From Symbiodinium natans (Eukaryota; Sar; Dinophyceae; Suessiales; Symbiodiniaceae): 64,000 nucleotides of DNA. A program made the translations under genes and the position numbers. Below, piece after piece: positions 35,369-45,849 of the stretch. The notes under the pieces were generated by a model. The model was not told the DNA's origin, made no database searches, and was given only the letters and a program-made list of their open reading frames with translations. The stretch spans positions 62,001 to 126,000 of the forward strand of contig CAJNDS010002170.1 in NCBI GenBank assembly GCA_905221605.1. The letters run 5' to 3'. Each line of letters starts with the position of its first letter. The stretch's first letter is position 1.

Positions 35369-35890
35369 CAGAGGTCGCAGAGCCATGGATGCCAGAGCAG
35401 GCTTCATCCAGCACGGCGCTGTGCCTAACACCGTCCGCCAAACAGCTCCACTTGCTCCTTGCAACATAGTACGCTCCTTGAAGACTCTTTAGCGTTGAGG
35501 GTTTATAAGGTTTAGGGCTTATAGGGTTTAGGGTTGAAAGGCAGTGGAAGTAGGCGAGGCGGCGGGCTGGGCGTACGACAGAGACAGAGCCTTCACGGAT
35601 GCCGAACCCGTCGATGATCGGCCAATCAGCAAGCCCTAAGCTCCTAAACTCCACTCCGAAGCTTCTTTTAGCGGCAAACCCTGAAACCCACAAGCTTCTA
35701 AACGTCGAAATCCCCCCCCCCCACCACCAAAGCAAAAACACTGAACTCCTAAACTCCAAACCTTCAAGCCTCTAAACCTTCAACCCCTGGACCCTAAACC
35801 TCCAAACCCTACACGGCGAGGCCGACGCCCCAAAGGCGAAGCCCAAGGTCCGTCCGAAGGGATGGCCCAACAAGCGCCCCGAGAAGGGGT
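35369..35890 (+). CDS. Unassigned gene fragment, three exon candidates
   Basis: Exon about 35369-35467, after TTGGCAG, reads EVAEPWMPEQASSSTALCLT. A telomere-like stretch (TTTAGGG, degenerate) is followed by AAAG and an exon 35538-35636 reading AVEVGEAAGWAYDRDRAFTD. After a CCTAAAC-rich intron ending CGGCGAG, a third (35828 to about 35889) reads ADAPKAKPKVRPKGWPNKRP, strongly basic. No family. The pattern of exon, telomere-like intron, exon matches the rest of the window. Confidence 0.4.
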
Positions 35891-36059
35891 TTCGGGTTAC
35901 TTGCAGTTTTGTTCTTGTGTTTTTAGGGGTTTCGGGCTTTGGGTTGGGGCTTCGGGGGTTTGGGGGTTACGGGATGCATGTGGATCGGGGATTTTTTGGG
36001 GCGTGAAGGGTCTTGGTAGAGGATTCAGGGTGGGGTTAGGGGCTTTGGGTGATTCAGCT

Positions 36060-36575
36060 GTGGTGAGTTGGATTTTGGAATGTTTCCGTTCAGGGTAGGT
36101 TTCTTTTTCACTATGTAAGCATAGTGAGCAAAACATGGGAGTCTTTTCGGGTTGCAGGAGAGCAATCCTCCACAACAAGCCATTTTGGTTTAGGGTTCAG
36201 GATTTAGGGCCTAGCGTTCATCAAGTTTTCTATTTAGTTACAACCTAAACCCTAATTCTAGGTACCTGGTACACGAATTCCCGAATATGACATAGGACCA
36301 ACATCATCCCGAGGTCAAGTGTGCCTATGAGGGGGTAATCGTATACGGTTTAGGGTACTTGAATCCTGGTGGATAGGAACCCCCAAAGAGGGCCTTGTGT
36401 TTCGGAAGCCTGGCTGACAGGCTGAACGCTGCAAAGGATGACGGCATGGCCGAGGGCATCGGGCGTGTGCGGGGAACTTACATGGGTGGCACGCTTCATG
36501 CATGTTTCGTCACGTTTCAAGAAGACCACGCAAGCTACAGCCTTGGCACAGATCGCGGCTACACGAGAGAAGCCA
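36060..36575. repeat. Dispersed repeat, copy A
   Basis: Contains TTGGAATGTTTCCGTTCAGG, AGGTACCTGGTACACGAATT, GAGGGCCTTGTGTTTCGGAA and GCTGACAGGCTGAACGCTG...CTACAGCCTTGGCACAG. The same blocks recur at 40535-41280 and 44175-44880. Copy A has the blocks contiguous. Confidence 0.8.
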
Positions 36576-37113
36576 AGGCTGGACTTGGTGAGCCCTTTGG
36601 TGCCACCGTCGGGAGAACACCATCGATGGCAGGGGCCTCGTCTGTGCCACCTGGCCCACCCCCCCGGCAAATTCCACAAGTGCTGTGCATCATGCCTGTG
36701 ATACAACGAACTCTGATCACTTGGCAAAACGCAGGAGATCGCAGGCAGACAGTCTCTTCCACTACTCCAACCTCTCAACGGCTCCTTGGACTTTACCGTT
36801 TCTGCAGTCTGACTCTCCCGCACACTTGCATCTCGCGCCAGACGTTGTTCTCCTTCTCCTCGATCTTTTCGTGTGTTTATGGATATGTATCTTGTTATTC
36901 TCCTAGACTGTGTTCGCCCTGCCAACAAGTCCTTGTTTAGCCTGCTGGCACGTTGAGCCGGCTGCTCAGTGCAGAGATCTCGTGCTACAAGTAATCGTGC
37001 TGAAGACACACGCACCTCTGCTCACAGCACTACTGCTGTGGAGAGAAACGGCGCAGCTTCCGGATGAAAGCTTATGCTCGAGGACGCCCCTAAGGCAGTT
37101 TCTGTCCTAAAGC

Positions 37114-38520
37114 ATGGCCGAGGTTGAGCCACCCTCCTGTGATGTCGTTGACTCTGAGGCCCTCGAGGCTCCACAGGCTGCACACGCTTCGGAGGACGGC
37201 GCCAGCAAAGCGGTGAAGCAGGAAATTGAAAGCTCCTTCTCCACTTCGTTGCTGAATCTCTGCAAGAACATCATTGGTGCGGGTTTGCTGACGTTGCCAG
37301 TTGCAGTTCGGGATGCCGGAATGATCCCCTACCTTGTTAGCATCACGTTGTTGGGGGTGCTGAATGCCTTCACGTTCTTCCTGTTGGGCTGGTGCAGCGC
37401 AGTCGTCGGAGCTAGCACCTTTGCGGAGCTTTGTGTCAAGTCGTTTAGTCCCAGGGTTGCTTGGGTGGCGAACCTCGCAGTTCTCCTGGACAACAGCATG
37501 TGCTGCCTGGCAAACTGTGTCCTCATCGGGGACTTCTTCTCCAAGGCTTTGTCGGGTTTGCTGCCAAGTTGCGTCATCCTCCACGGCCGAGCAGAGAACC
37601 TGTGCATCATTGGCGCTCTGCTGCTAGTGCCATTGTCCTTGGTGACGAACTTGGCACTTCTTCGATACGCATCTCTGGCAGGCCTGGGGGCTACGGCCTA
37701 CGTCTTTGCGCTGCTGCTTAAGGATTTCGTAACCTTGTCAGACTGGTCCACCTCTGGCCCACTGCTGAACAACGTTACCCCACTGCGGCCGGACTTCTTC
37801 AAGACAATGGCACTTCTTGGAAGCGCCTTCATGGCCCACTACAACGCACCGAAGTATTACGCTCAGCTACAAGACCGGTCAGTTCAGAAGTTCAAGATGC
37901 TGGTTTGCTTGGCTTACGGCCTCGCTTGGCTTGTCTTCACGGCCTTCGGCATATTTGGCTTTGCACTCTTTGGCTTCGCTGCGGAGGGCAACGTCTTGAA
38001 GAACTACAGCTTCACCCCCGAGGTGTTGGTGGCTTGGCTGAGCATGGGCCTCTCTGTTGTCTGCACGTATCCCTTGGTCTTTGGCAGCTTTCGGGACTCT
38101 TCCGGCTTGCTCCTGCGCAAGTTCTTCGACGTGTCCTTGGCCTCCATCCAGTTTCGTCTAGTTTTTACATGCCTCGGCGTGGCCTTCACCGTCCTGGGCG
38201 GCGTTGCCTTCAGTGACGTGGCGCTGGTCAATGAGCTGAGAGGCGCCATCCTCAGCCCGTGCCTGGCCTTCATCTACCCAGCTGCGATGCTTCTCAGGAC
38301 CCGAAGCAAGCGCATCGATGGCACGGCCCTTCCCTCACTTCCCTCCCATACTCTCAGCTTGTGCCTTTGGCGCCTTTGCTGCTACAGCCTCTTAGCCTTC
38401 GGCATTGTATTCGGGGCCATGGCTTTGCTGGTAATGTTTATGTCCAAAACGGACTTCTCTGTGCTCACAGCGGCCTATCCGTCGCACAGAACGGGAAGTT
38501 GGTGCTACGCCTGCACTTGA
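37114..38520 (+). CDS. Amino-acid transporter of the AAAP/SLC38-like family, intronless
   Basis: A polytopic membrane carrier, probably moving neutral amino acids with protons or sodium; substrate and membrane are inferred from family only. 468 residues, the usual size. The N-terminal 38 residues are acidic and cytosolic-like; the conserved first helix follows: SLLNLCKNIIGAGLLTLP (about residues 45-62), the hallmark of the family. About 10-11 hydrophobic helices can be seen, including FTFFLLGWCSAVV, ALLGSAFMAHYNAPKYY (helix with the family's central motif), LVFTAFGIFGFALFGF and the C-terminal LLAFGIVFGAMALLVMFMS. Start ATG 37114 is preceded by a stop in frame region and gives the full conserved N-terminus. 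It stands out as a single uninterrupted exon among intron-dense neighbours, which suggests a retrocopied gene. No spliced-leader relic is seen just upstream. Confidence 0.93.
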   Translation: MAEVEPPSCDVVDSEALEAPQAAHASEDGASKAVKQEIESSFSTSLLNLCKNIIGAGLLTLPVAVRDAGMIPYLVSITLLGVLNAFTFFLLGWCSAVVGASTFAELCVKSFSPRVAWVANLAVLLDNSMCCLANCVLIGDFFSKALSGLLPSCVILHGRAENLCIIGALLLVPLSLVTNLALLRYASLAGLGATAYVFALLLKDFVTLSDWSTSGPLLNNVTPLRPDFFKTMALLGSAFMAHYNAPKYYAQLQDRSVQKFKMLVCLAYGLAWLVFTAFGIFGFALFGFAAEGNVLKNYSFTPEVLVAWLSMGLSVVCTYPLVFGSFRDSSGLLLRKFFDVSLASIQFRLVFTCLGVAFTVLGGVAFSDVALVNELRGAILSPCLAFIYPAAMLLRTRSKRIDGTALPSLPSHTLSLCLWRLCCYSLLAFGIVFGAMALLVMFMSKTDFSVLTAAYPSHRTGSWCYACT

Positions 38521-38954
38521 GTCGTGCGCACCACCTGATGCCCGGCTTTTTGCACAGCATACAACATGCACCCTGCACGTCTTCACAGAAGGACTGGCTT
38601 TAACTTTAGAAGCTTGCCCTTGCAAATTTGTACAGAATTGTCTGAGTACATCCTCGATTCCGGATTGGGATTGAGGTCGCACGGGCTTTGTGCCGCCTTC
38701 AACGTAGGAGTTGGCTTCTTTTGCTTGGCATTATATAGGTAAATGTGAAGTTTGGGCTTCAAGGCTTGTCGTGTTTACGCATCAATACATGTAGTTATAG
38801 TTAGTACGTATCGATATGGACGTGTGTGCGCACGAGTACTGGAGCAGATGCCAAAAGTGAAGATCTGGTGATTGTTGGGCAGCGAGAGAAACTCTACTCA
38901 TGTACCTAAACAGCACTCTTCACCCTGTCAAAAGGGGCGGCTCAAACAGACTGA

Positions 38955-39313
38955 GAGGAGATGACAAAGGCACTTTGCGGCGTTGAGGAAGTTGACGCCA
39001 TCTGGGTTCCATGTGCACAGGAAGATGGGCTTTGAAGGCTCAGATTCGGTCTTGCATTCATATCACTCGCTCCAGCCAAAGGTTGACACAGATCAAGTTG
39101 CCGAGTGGTAGCTGCTGTTTGTGACCCGAGGCTAGGTGCAAGAAAGGTTCGCCAAAGAGCTTGGCAGACAGATTTCGACAGCCTTTGCAGAGCACCTCTT
39201 GACGTGAGACTACTGTGGTGAGATAGTCGCTCTCCTAAACCCTAAACCGTAAACCCCAAACCCCAAACCCTAAACCCTAAACGTTGCAGTTTGCGTGGAG
39301 CTGGGCGGAGATA
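38955..39313 (+). CDS. Unassigned exons downstream of the transporter
   Basis: A frame about 38985-39110 reads FHVHRKMGFEGSDSVLHSYH and continues to DTDQVAEW. Exon 39136-39203 reads VQERFAKELGRQISTAFAEH and ends at a strong GTGAGA donor. The intron 39204-39289 (86 bp) carries seven CCCTAAA-type units and ends GTTGCAG. The last exon is short and stops at TAG 39311-39313. An alternative frame of the middle exon (KKGSPKSLADRFRQPLQSTS) is also open. Function unknown. Confidence 0.4.
39235..39283. repeat. CCCTAAA block inside a predicted intron
   Basis: Seven units (CCCTAAA, CCGTAAA, CCCCAAA) end 6 bp before the acceptor CAG. Confidence 0.85.
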
Positions 39314-39333
39314 GAAAACAACTTCAACCCATG

Positions 39334-40250
39334 ATGCTCCAGGCTTGAGCCTGGCCATCCCCCCCATGGCTCATAACGCTACAAGTTTAACGCTACAAGC
39401 AAAATTCTAGAGCAAGTCTGCTGCTGAGATCTGCCATCGGCGCCAGGGGCGTGGAAAGCGGCAGCACCGCTTGGGGTGAGCTGCACCCTCAGGGTTTTTT
39501 GTTTCAGTAGACATGTTGTTTCGACGCAGTGGCCGCAATTGTTGAAGCAATCTCAAGATGGAGCATCGCCAGCACCACACGTCATCATCTTGCGGTATCA
39601 CGCTGTGCCTTGTATCCTAGGCTTGTTTGGTGTCCATGTGTTCCATGGCTGCCATAACATGACTTGGGATCTGGTCCAAGTGTTGCTTCTCACATTAAAA
39701 TTAGCAAAGTCAAACATTGGCATCTCCAGTGGCGAAGATTCAAACTAGGGCAAAGAGATTACGCAGCACCCTAAGCCCTTGAACTGGGCTCAACAGACCG
39801 CGGGACCAGGCCAGCACCATGGCTGATGACTGCGGCGTCACCTGCCAGGTGTGGAGGTCACAGTCATGTTGGTGTCAGAGTAGCCTTGCTCTTTTGCTTA
39901 GGTGCCCTTGCTGAGGATCTGTTTTGCGGCAAAGCCTCCTAAATTTTTCGTTTGGGCGCTAAGCCCTCCACCCCTCATCTCGAGCTTCGCCTGTTTGGAT
40001 GTTGCTTGTGTTACCCCGATGATCGTCGATGCTTATGCCTCTTGCTGCTGCAACATGTTTTCAATGCATCTTGCCGTCCTGAACCCTAAATACTCTTGCT
40101 TAGGCTTATACCCCAGGATGCGCCCGAGAATCCCGGGATGGCCTGGATGTTGGGCGTCCGGGCTGGAGGGAGGAAGGTTTAGGAATGCATTGTTTTCAGA
40201 GTTGCAGTGTCAGATTACTTCCCGTGCCTCCACCCACGCAGTTTGTACGT
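39334..40250. other. No assignable gene
   Basis: Open frames only, for example 39902-40294, with no domain and no supported splice sites. Confidence 0.4.
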
Positions 40251-40257
40251 CTGGAAT

Positions 40258-41400
40258 CAGGGCCACATCCAGGCTCTTCAGGGTTTGGGTCTAGGGTCCA
40301 GACCCTTTGCTGTGTACCGAGGCCTCCCTGTAAAAAAAGTTGAAGAGTCTGTGGCGCGTGTCCGGCAGCTTGGGGGCAGGCACAGGCGTTTGTAGGGTGT
40401 GGAAGTCAAAGGGACGGCTACTCCACCAACCTTTTGCTATTTCTTGGAAACCCTAAACCCTAGAAACCTCAAACCCTTGAGAGTGATTGACTAAACCCTA
40501 GATTTTGGTGTGCGCAGCGCGGGTGGCACAAAAAAAACACCTATTCCAGGTACCTGGTACACGAATTTTCTTGTCAAGCGTGCCTATCTGGGGGGGTAAT
40601 CTCCTCAAGGTAGGAGGTACCCCTTCTACGGTCTTAGGGTACCCCCGCACTTGAATCCTCGTGGATAGGAACCCGCAAGAGGGCCTTGTGTTTCGGAAGC
40701 CTCCCCCTGATTCTGCACCGCCAAAAGCCCAAAAGCAAGTTGAGCAGGTGGAGCAGGCCGGCAGTCTGGTGACGGTGTGTTTGGAGGTCCCTGGGCCAGC
40801 GCAGAGGGTGAATCCGAGCTGCAGCCCACCGCCAATGTGGAATAAGGTTTCTTCAGATGGTTCACTGCTGAGGCGTACAGGCAGCGTCATGCCGTGGTAG
40901 AGTATGCGCATCGGCATTCTGAAGGGGGATCGTCCCGTGCCAGGGGGAGGGTTTTGCGTGGTATGTTTCTGCTTGCCCTTCAATCTGGTCCAGACCCCCT
41001 CCCCATTACAATCACAGGCCATGGCTTGACTCGAGAGAACGACTCGCGTATGCTGCAACATATGTGCAAGTCGGGGCGTCGTGGTGCTTCAGAACGATGC
41101 AGGCTGACAGGCTGAACGCTGAAAAGGATGATGGCATGGCCAAGGAGCATGCAGGCGTCGGGCATGTGCCGAGAACTTGCATGGGTGGCATGGTTCATGC
41201 ATGTTTCGTCAAGTTGCAAGAAGACCACGCAAGCTACAGCCTTGGTACAGGCCGTGGCTACACGAGAGATGCGCCGCGAGCTGCTTGAGGTGCGGCAAGC
41301 AGGGTCGGCTGTGTTGTAAGTTTGTAAGCAAGTGTCCTAGCTGCTTTTGGTATAGCCTTAAGGCAGCTGGGAGCAGAGAGTAGCATGTCAAAGCTTAAGA
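40258..41400. repeat. Dispersed repeat, copy B (with insertion)
   Basis: 40258-40440 matches 44297-44600 (GCCACATCCAGGCTCTTCAG ... GTCAAAGGGACGGCTACTCC). 40535-40705 matches the first half of copy A and 41096-41280 its second half, with about 390 bp of unrelated sequence between them. Confidence 0.8.
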
Positions 41401-41814
41401 AGCATATCAGCCTTGAGGTGTGCAGATGTCTACCTTAAGTCTGTATGTGGGGGAAGAAATTCTTGACAGCCCACGATGCCACCATCCTAACATTTATTAT
41501 GTAGCTTTTTCCATGCTGTCAACTCCTTGGAAACTCGACGTCTTTGCCTTTTGCCTTAGCGCGAGTGGTGTGCATGTACAGAACATAGCCCTACGCATGC
41601 GTTGTACGGGAAGAGCGCCCGCAAAGACTTGGGAAGGAGGGACGCGTACTCCGGCTCAAGCAGCCCGAACCCTGTAGCTTGCGTTGCGCCGCTTTGGCGT
41701 CGTCTGCTGCGTAGACCCGGAGCCATGAGTCTGAAGCGGCGTGCAGTTTTGCACGGGTTTACCGGCAGCCTGGGCATCGCAAAGCAACAGAGCTCGCAAG
41801 CACTTTTCAGGCAA

Positions 41815-42205
41815 GGTGCAACCAAGAGGAGCCTTTGAACACCGCAAAAGAATGAGGAGTGTAGAGCTTCAAGTAAGGACTGTCCTTTCACAAGGCGGAG
41901 ACAGGCGGAAGCCTTTGACACAGCAATCGAATGAGGAGTGTGAGAGCTTGAATTCAGGACTCAGCCTTTGCGCAGGCTTGCCAAAACCAAAGAGGAAGCC
42001 TTTGACACAGCAAAGAATGAGGAACGTGTGAGAGCTTGAATTCAGGACTCAGCCTTTCGCAAAGGTGCAACCAAGCGGAAGCCTTTGAACCGTACGAAGG
42101 AGCAGTGTAGATTCACTTCAGGGCTCGTCCTTTCGCAAGGCACGACCAAGGGGAGGGAGAAGCCTCTTGACACCGTAAAGAATGAGGAGAGCGGAGCTTC
42201 ATGCA
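41815..42205. repeat. Tandem repeat of about 80 bp, five copies
   Basis: Units share GGAAGCCTTTGACACAGCAA, GAATGAGGAGTGTGAGAGCT and TCAGGACTCAGCCTTTCGCA. Copies differ by small indels. No coding pattern. Confidence 0.88.
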
Positions 42206-44170
42206 GGCCGATGACTTCCCCGATACTGACCACACACAGGCTTACGTGTGAACTCAGAAACCGCTTTGGGATGACAGCGTTGAAGGAAGAATTGGCTGAC
42301 GACCAGTCACTGGGTGACGCAGCCAGGGCGTCGAGCCAGAAAAAAGTAAGGAAAAAGGATCTACAGGCAGCAGACATCATCGAACGAATCAAATCTGGAT
42401 ACTTCGAGAACTCTTGCAGACAAGATGTTACACAAGGTCGGCATCCAGGACTCAGACGGCTCGGATGCCACCCAGGGGGAAAGGTCATGATGCGGCATAG
42501 GAGAGGCGTTGTGGGGTAAATGGGGCGCACGTATGTGTTTTTGTTGTCTAGTGTTTTTGGTTTGGTTTTGGTCTGGTCTCGTGAAATGGGAAATTGAACG
42601 AAGGAGGAACTCGACAGCAACTACTACGCTACTGAATTGCCGCATAAACAGCGAGAGAAACATGTGACGATCAGGCCGAAAGAAAATATGTGTATGTACT
42701 GGGCCGGGATAAGGCATTTCCCCCCAAATCCGCCAGAATCGCACCCTCCTAAAAGCGCTATCTGGCACGAGGCATGTGGAGCAGGAAGCTTACATTCAGG
42801 GGGTGGTCTTGGTCTGGCCCTCCGAAAAGAAAGAAAGGTAAAGCAAAAAAACAACGGCTCCTAAACGACAGGCCCTGTGAAGCCCAAGCCCAAAACCCTA
42901 GTCAGTTCTGCGGTGGTATAAAACTGCCCTGAACAGGAAGACTTAAACAAGGAAAAGAAGTGGTGGAAACAAAAACCCCAAATCAGAAGCACGAGCTTGT
43001 AAACGTTGTGTCCTCTGGCTGTACCACTGGTGTGCCCTGACAATCGACCCCACACGATGCCGCTCCGATGCCCACGATACCAGCGGAGCCGAAAAACATT
43101 TCCTCTCAGTTCATTGTTTTTTCCATTTTATAAGCAGATTGATTGACGAACAGCCACAGAAGATAGGTGAGTTTTGCTTTGCTTTAGCAAGGGAAAACCG
43201 GTCCAACGCAATGGTGGAGTGTGGAGTGTGGAGGGTGATTGTGCGTGCGCGGTGTGTTTAATTCATATTGGGATTTCGTGGTCCTCGGCTTGGCCCCTCA
43301 AGTTGCTTATACAAACCATGTGGCCTCAAGCAGGTCGCGCGCTCGGGGTCTAGGTTTTCGGGGGACTGGGGGTAAGGGATTGGTAGGATGAGGTCACCGG
43401 GAAACCTTGTCCACAAAGAGGCTGGAACTCGCCGATCTCGTCCTCACAAGGGAGGGCGTTTGGGGGCTGTTTGGACTTCGCTCGGGGTCTGCATTTCAAG
43501 GCTCGGGGCTGGACATCTAAACCCGAAATTCGCCAAGCCCAAATAAGCCGCATTGCCAGGGACGCTGTGTCCACAACGTCCTGGAGCAGCTACAAAAACA
43601 CTACTGTAAGAAGAAGCACATTTTCACAAAAGAGATCATGGCGGGGGCTGCACTGCATTTTGGTGGCGCCGGGGCTTCCCCGATCCCAATTGGCCAGCGA
43701 TTTGCAGGGCACTGGATTGACGATCGGAATTGCCGACCTGGAGGAATGTCAAGATTTCAAGATGGACTCTGAGAAATTAAACGTGATCAGACAGTGGCTT
43801 CCGCCAAAAGTGTGGCAAATTCGAATTTTTTTGACCTCGACCGGGCTCAGAAGGCCGAGCTGCGAGCACTTGGCCCATGAGCCAGCAGATATCCAAGCGG
43901 CATGTGAGATCCATGTACACGGTTTCAGGAATGTCGGCTGGCACGTCCTTTATGGGAGATGATTGAAACCGCTTCCTGATAGTGCCGCTAGGCAACATTC
44001 TGGCAGCGATCAACAAAAAACCGTTTACGGACGGCAGCAAACATAAGCCTACACGTATGAGCCTTCGAACTCTCTAGCCATTGACACTGCTGCGCTGCAG
44101 CAATTGAACCGGCACAGCCCTGGAACAAAGCCGGGCCGCCGAGATTAGGGTGTGATTTAAGTTGGGGGTT
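42206..44170. other. No assignable gene
   Basis: Frames open on both strands without domains. A frame at 43471-43962 is the longest but carries no recognisable motif. Confidence 0.4.
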
Positions 44171-44174
44171 GGGA

Positions 44175-45010
44175 GTAAATACGTTGGATTTGGAATGCTT
44201 CCGTTTCAGGGTAGGTTTAAAACCGTCAATGATCTGGGATTTCTTTAAGCGTTGCCGATGCAGCAAAACCTCACCCAGCAGTTTTACCTCTGCATGGGCC
44301 ACATCCAGGCTCTTCAGGTTTTGGGAGTTTAGGGTTTAGGGTTCCAGGGGTCTCAGACTCTACCTAATAAACCCTAAAACCCTAAACCTTAAATTAGGTT
44401 GGTTTCTACAGAGACGTGTGTGTAACGAGGCCTCCTGCGAAAAAGGGTTAGAGGCTTTTAGGGGTGGGTTGTTCACTTCAAAGGAACGAAACGTTGACGC
44501 GTCTGTGCGCGTTGTTTTGTCCGGCAGCTTGGGGGCAGGCACAGGGCTTATAGGGTTTTGTGGAAGTCAAAGGGACGGCTACTCCACCAATATTTTTTGT
44601 TATTATTGGAAAAACCAGTAAACCCCCAAACTCAACCTTGAGGAGGAATGACCAAAACACGAGATTTTGGTTTGAGCCAGCAAGGGTGGCAAAAAACAAC
44701 CCTAATCTGGGCTAACTGGTACACGATTTCGCTATCAAGCGTGCCTATGTCGGGCAATCTCCTAAAGGTAGGACGGGCCCCCTTGCACGGTTTAGGGGCA
44801 AGTCGGGGCGTCATGGTCTCAGAACGATGCCGGCTGACAGGTGAAAGCTGACAAGGATGACGGCATGGCCAAGGGACGCATGGTCCAGGCGGTGTGGGAA
44901 AAATTCCCCCTCCCTTACCTTAGCAAGTTTCGCTGTGGTTCTGTATAGTCTGACGAAGGCGGCTGGGAGCAGAGAGCAGCACGGCATGCATTTTTTGCAC
45001 GTCACTGCAG
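44175..45010. repeat. Dispersed repeat, copy C
   Basis: Matches copies A and B at TTGGAATGCTTCCGTTTCAG, GCCACATCCAGGCTCTTCAG, GTCAAAGGGACGGCTACTCC, CTGGTACACGA and GGATGACGGCATGGCCAAGG. More degraded, and lacks the TTGTGTTTCGGAAGCC block. Confidence 0.75.
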
Positions 45011-45192
45011 CGTGTGAGATGATGCCCTAAGTCTGTGTGTGGCGGAATGCTGAGAGCACGTGATGCCACGCATGCGTCATGACTGCGTACACAACACGCA
45101 GATTGCACGCCCATTGCGCGCAGTGACATAGGTTCTGCGGGCTGGTACCTCGCTCGGCCCATACCTCGAGACCTGACAGAGAAGCCGAGTCC

Positions 45193-45815
45193 ATGGGTGT
45201 CTTCCCGCCTGACCTCGCAGGGCCAGTCCTGAGCGTACGAACTGACGGCAGGAGGCTTGGTGTAGCTTTAAGTACGGATGAACGTTACCCCACCGTCTGG
45301 ACCCTACGCATGAAGCTCAAGTACACTGTGCTGCGACTGGGCCCTCAGTTCTTGGGACCTGCATGGAAGTTTCCAAGAGAGGAGGGCAATCAGTACACAA
45401 TTATAAATGAGGGGTTTCTTCTCAAGAATACTGTAAGGCGTTGGTTATGTTGGATACATCAGCAAGCGAAGGTGGAGCCTCTTAACTACGACCCATTTGG
45501 CATCCAACACAAATTCCCTTTCAGGGTCGGTTCTTATCTAGCCCCGAGCTTGAAGGAAGCCACCGTCTTGGGACATACTGTCTTGTTTCCGAAACCCTAA
45601 ACCCTAAACCCTAAACCCTAAACCCGAAACCTAAAACCCTAAAACCTAAACACTAAACCCTAAACATAAACAGGCAAATGGCTTCTTTCGGGCGGCTAGG
45701 CCTGCATCGCTTTGGTGAAAACTGCAGGGAACACGGAGACGCTCAGTGGAAGGGCCGCCTAGCCATCAGGAGGCGCTACGTGTACGACCGATTTGTTTAG
45801 GGTTTAGGGTATCGG
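45193..45815 (+). CDS. Two exon candidates around a telomere-repeat block, unassigned
   Basis: A frame at 45193-45590 reads LAGPVLSVRTDGRRLGVALS and later GNQYTIINEGFLLKNTVRRW, protein-like over about 130 codons. After a CCCTAAA block (45593-45675) ending AAACAG, a frame 45675-45801 reads MASFGRLGLHRFGENCREHG, then QWKGRLAIRRRYVYDRFV, and runs into a TTTAGGG block. No family recognised; the junctions are not fixed. Confidence 0.4.
45593..45675. repeat. CCCTAAA block
   Basis: About eleven units, degenerate toward the 3' end, ending AAACAG. Confidence 0.93.
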
Positions 45816-45849
45816 GTAATAGGGTTAGGGTTTAGGGTTTAGGGCGATA

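Noticed and set aside
36176-36200. GCCATTTTGG resembling part of the dinoflagellate spliced leader (CCATTTTGGCTCAAG)
   Set aside because: Only about ten bases match and the rest reads into TTTAGGG; too short to call a relic.
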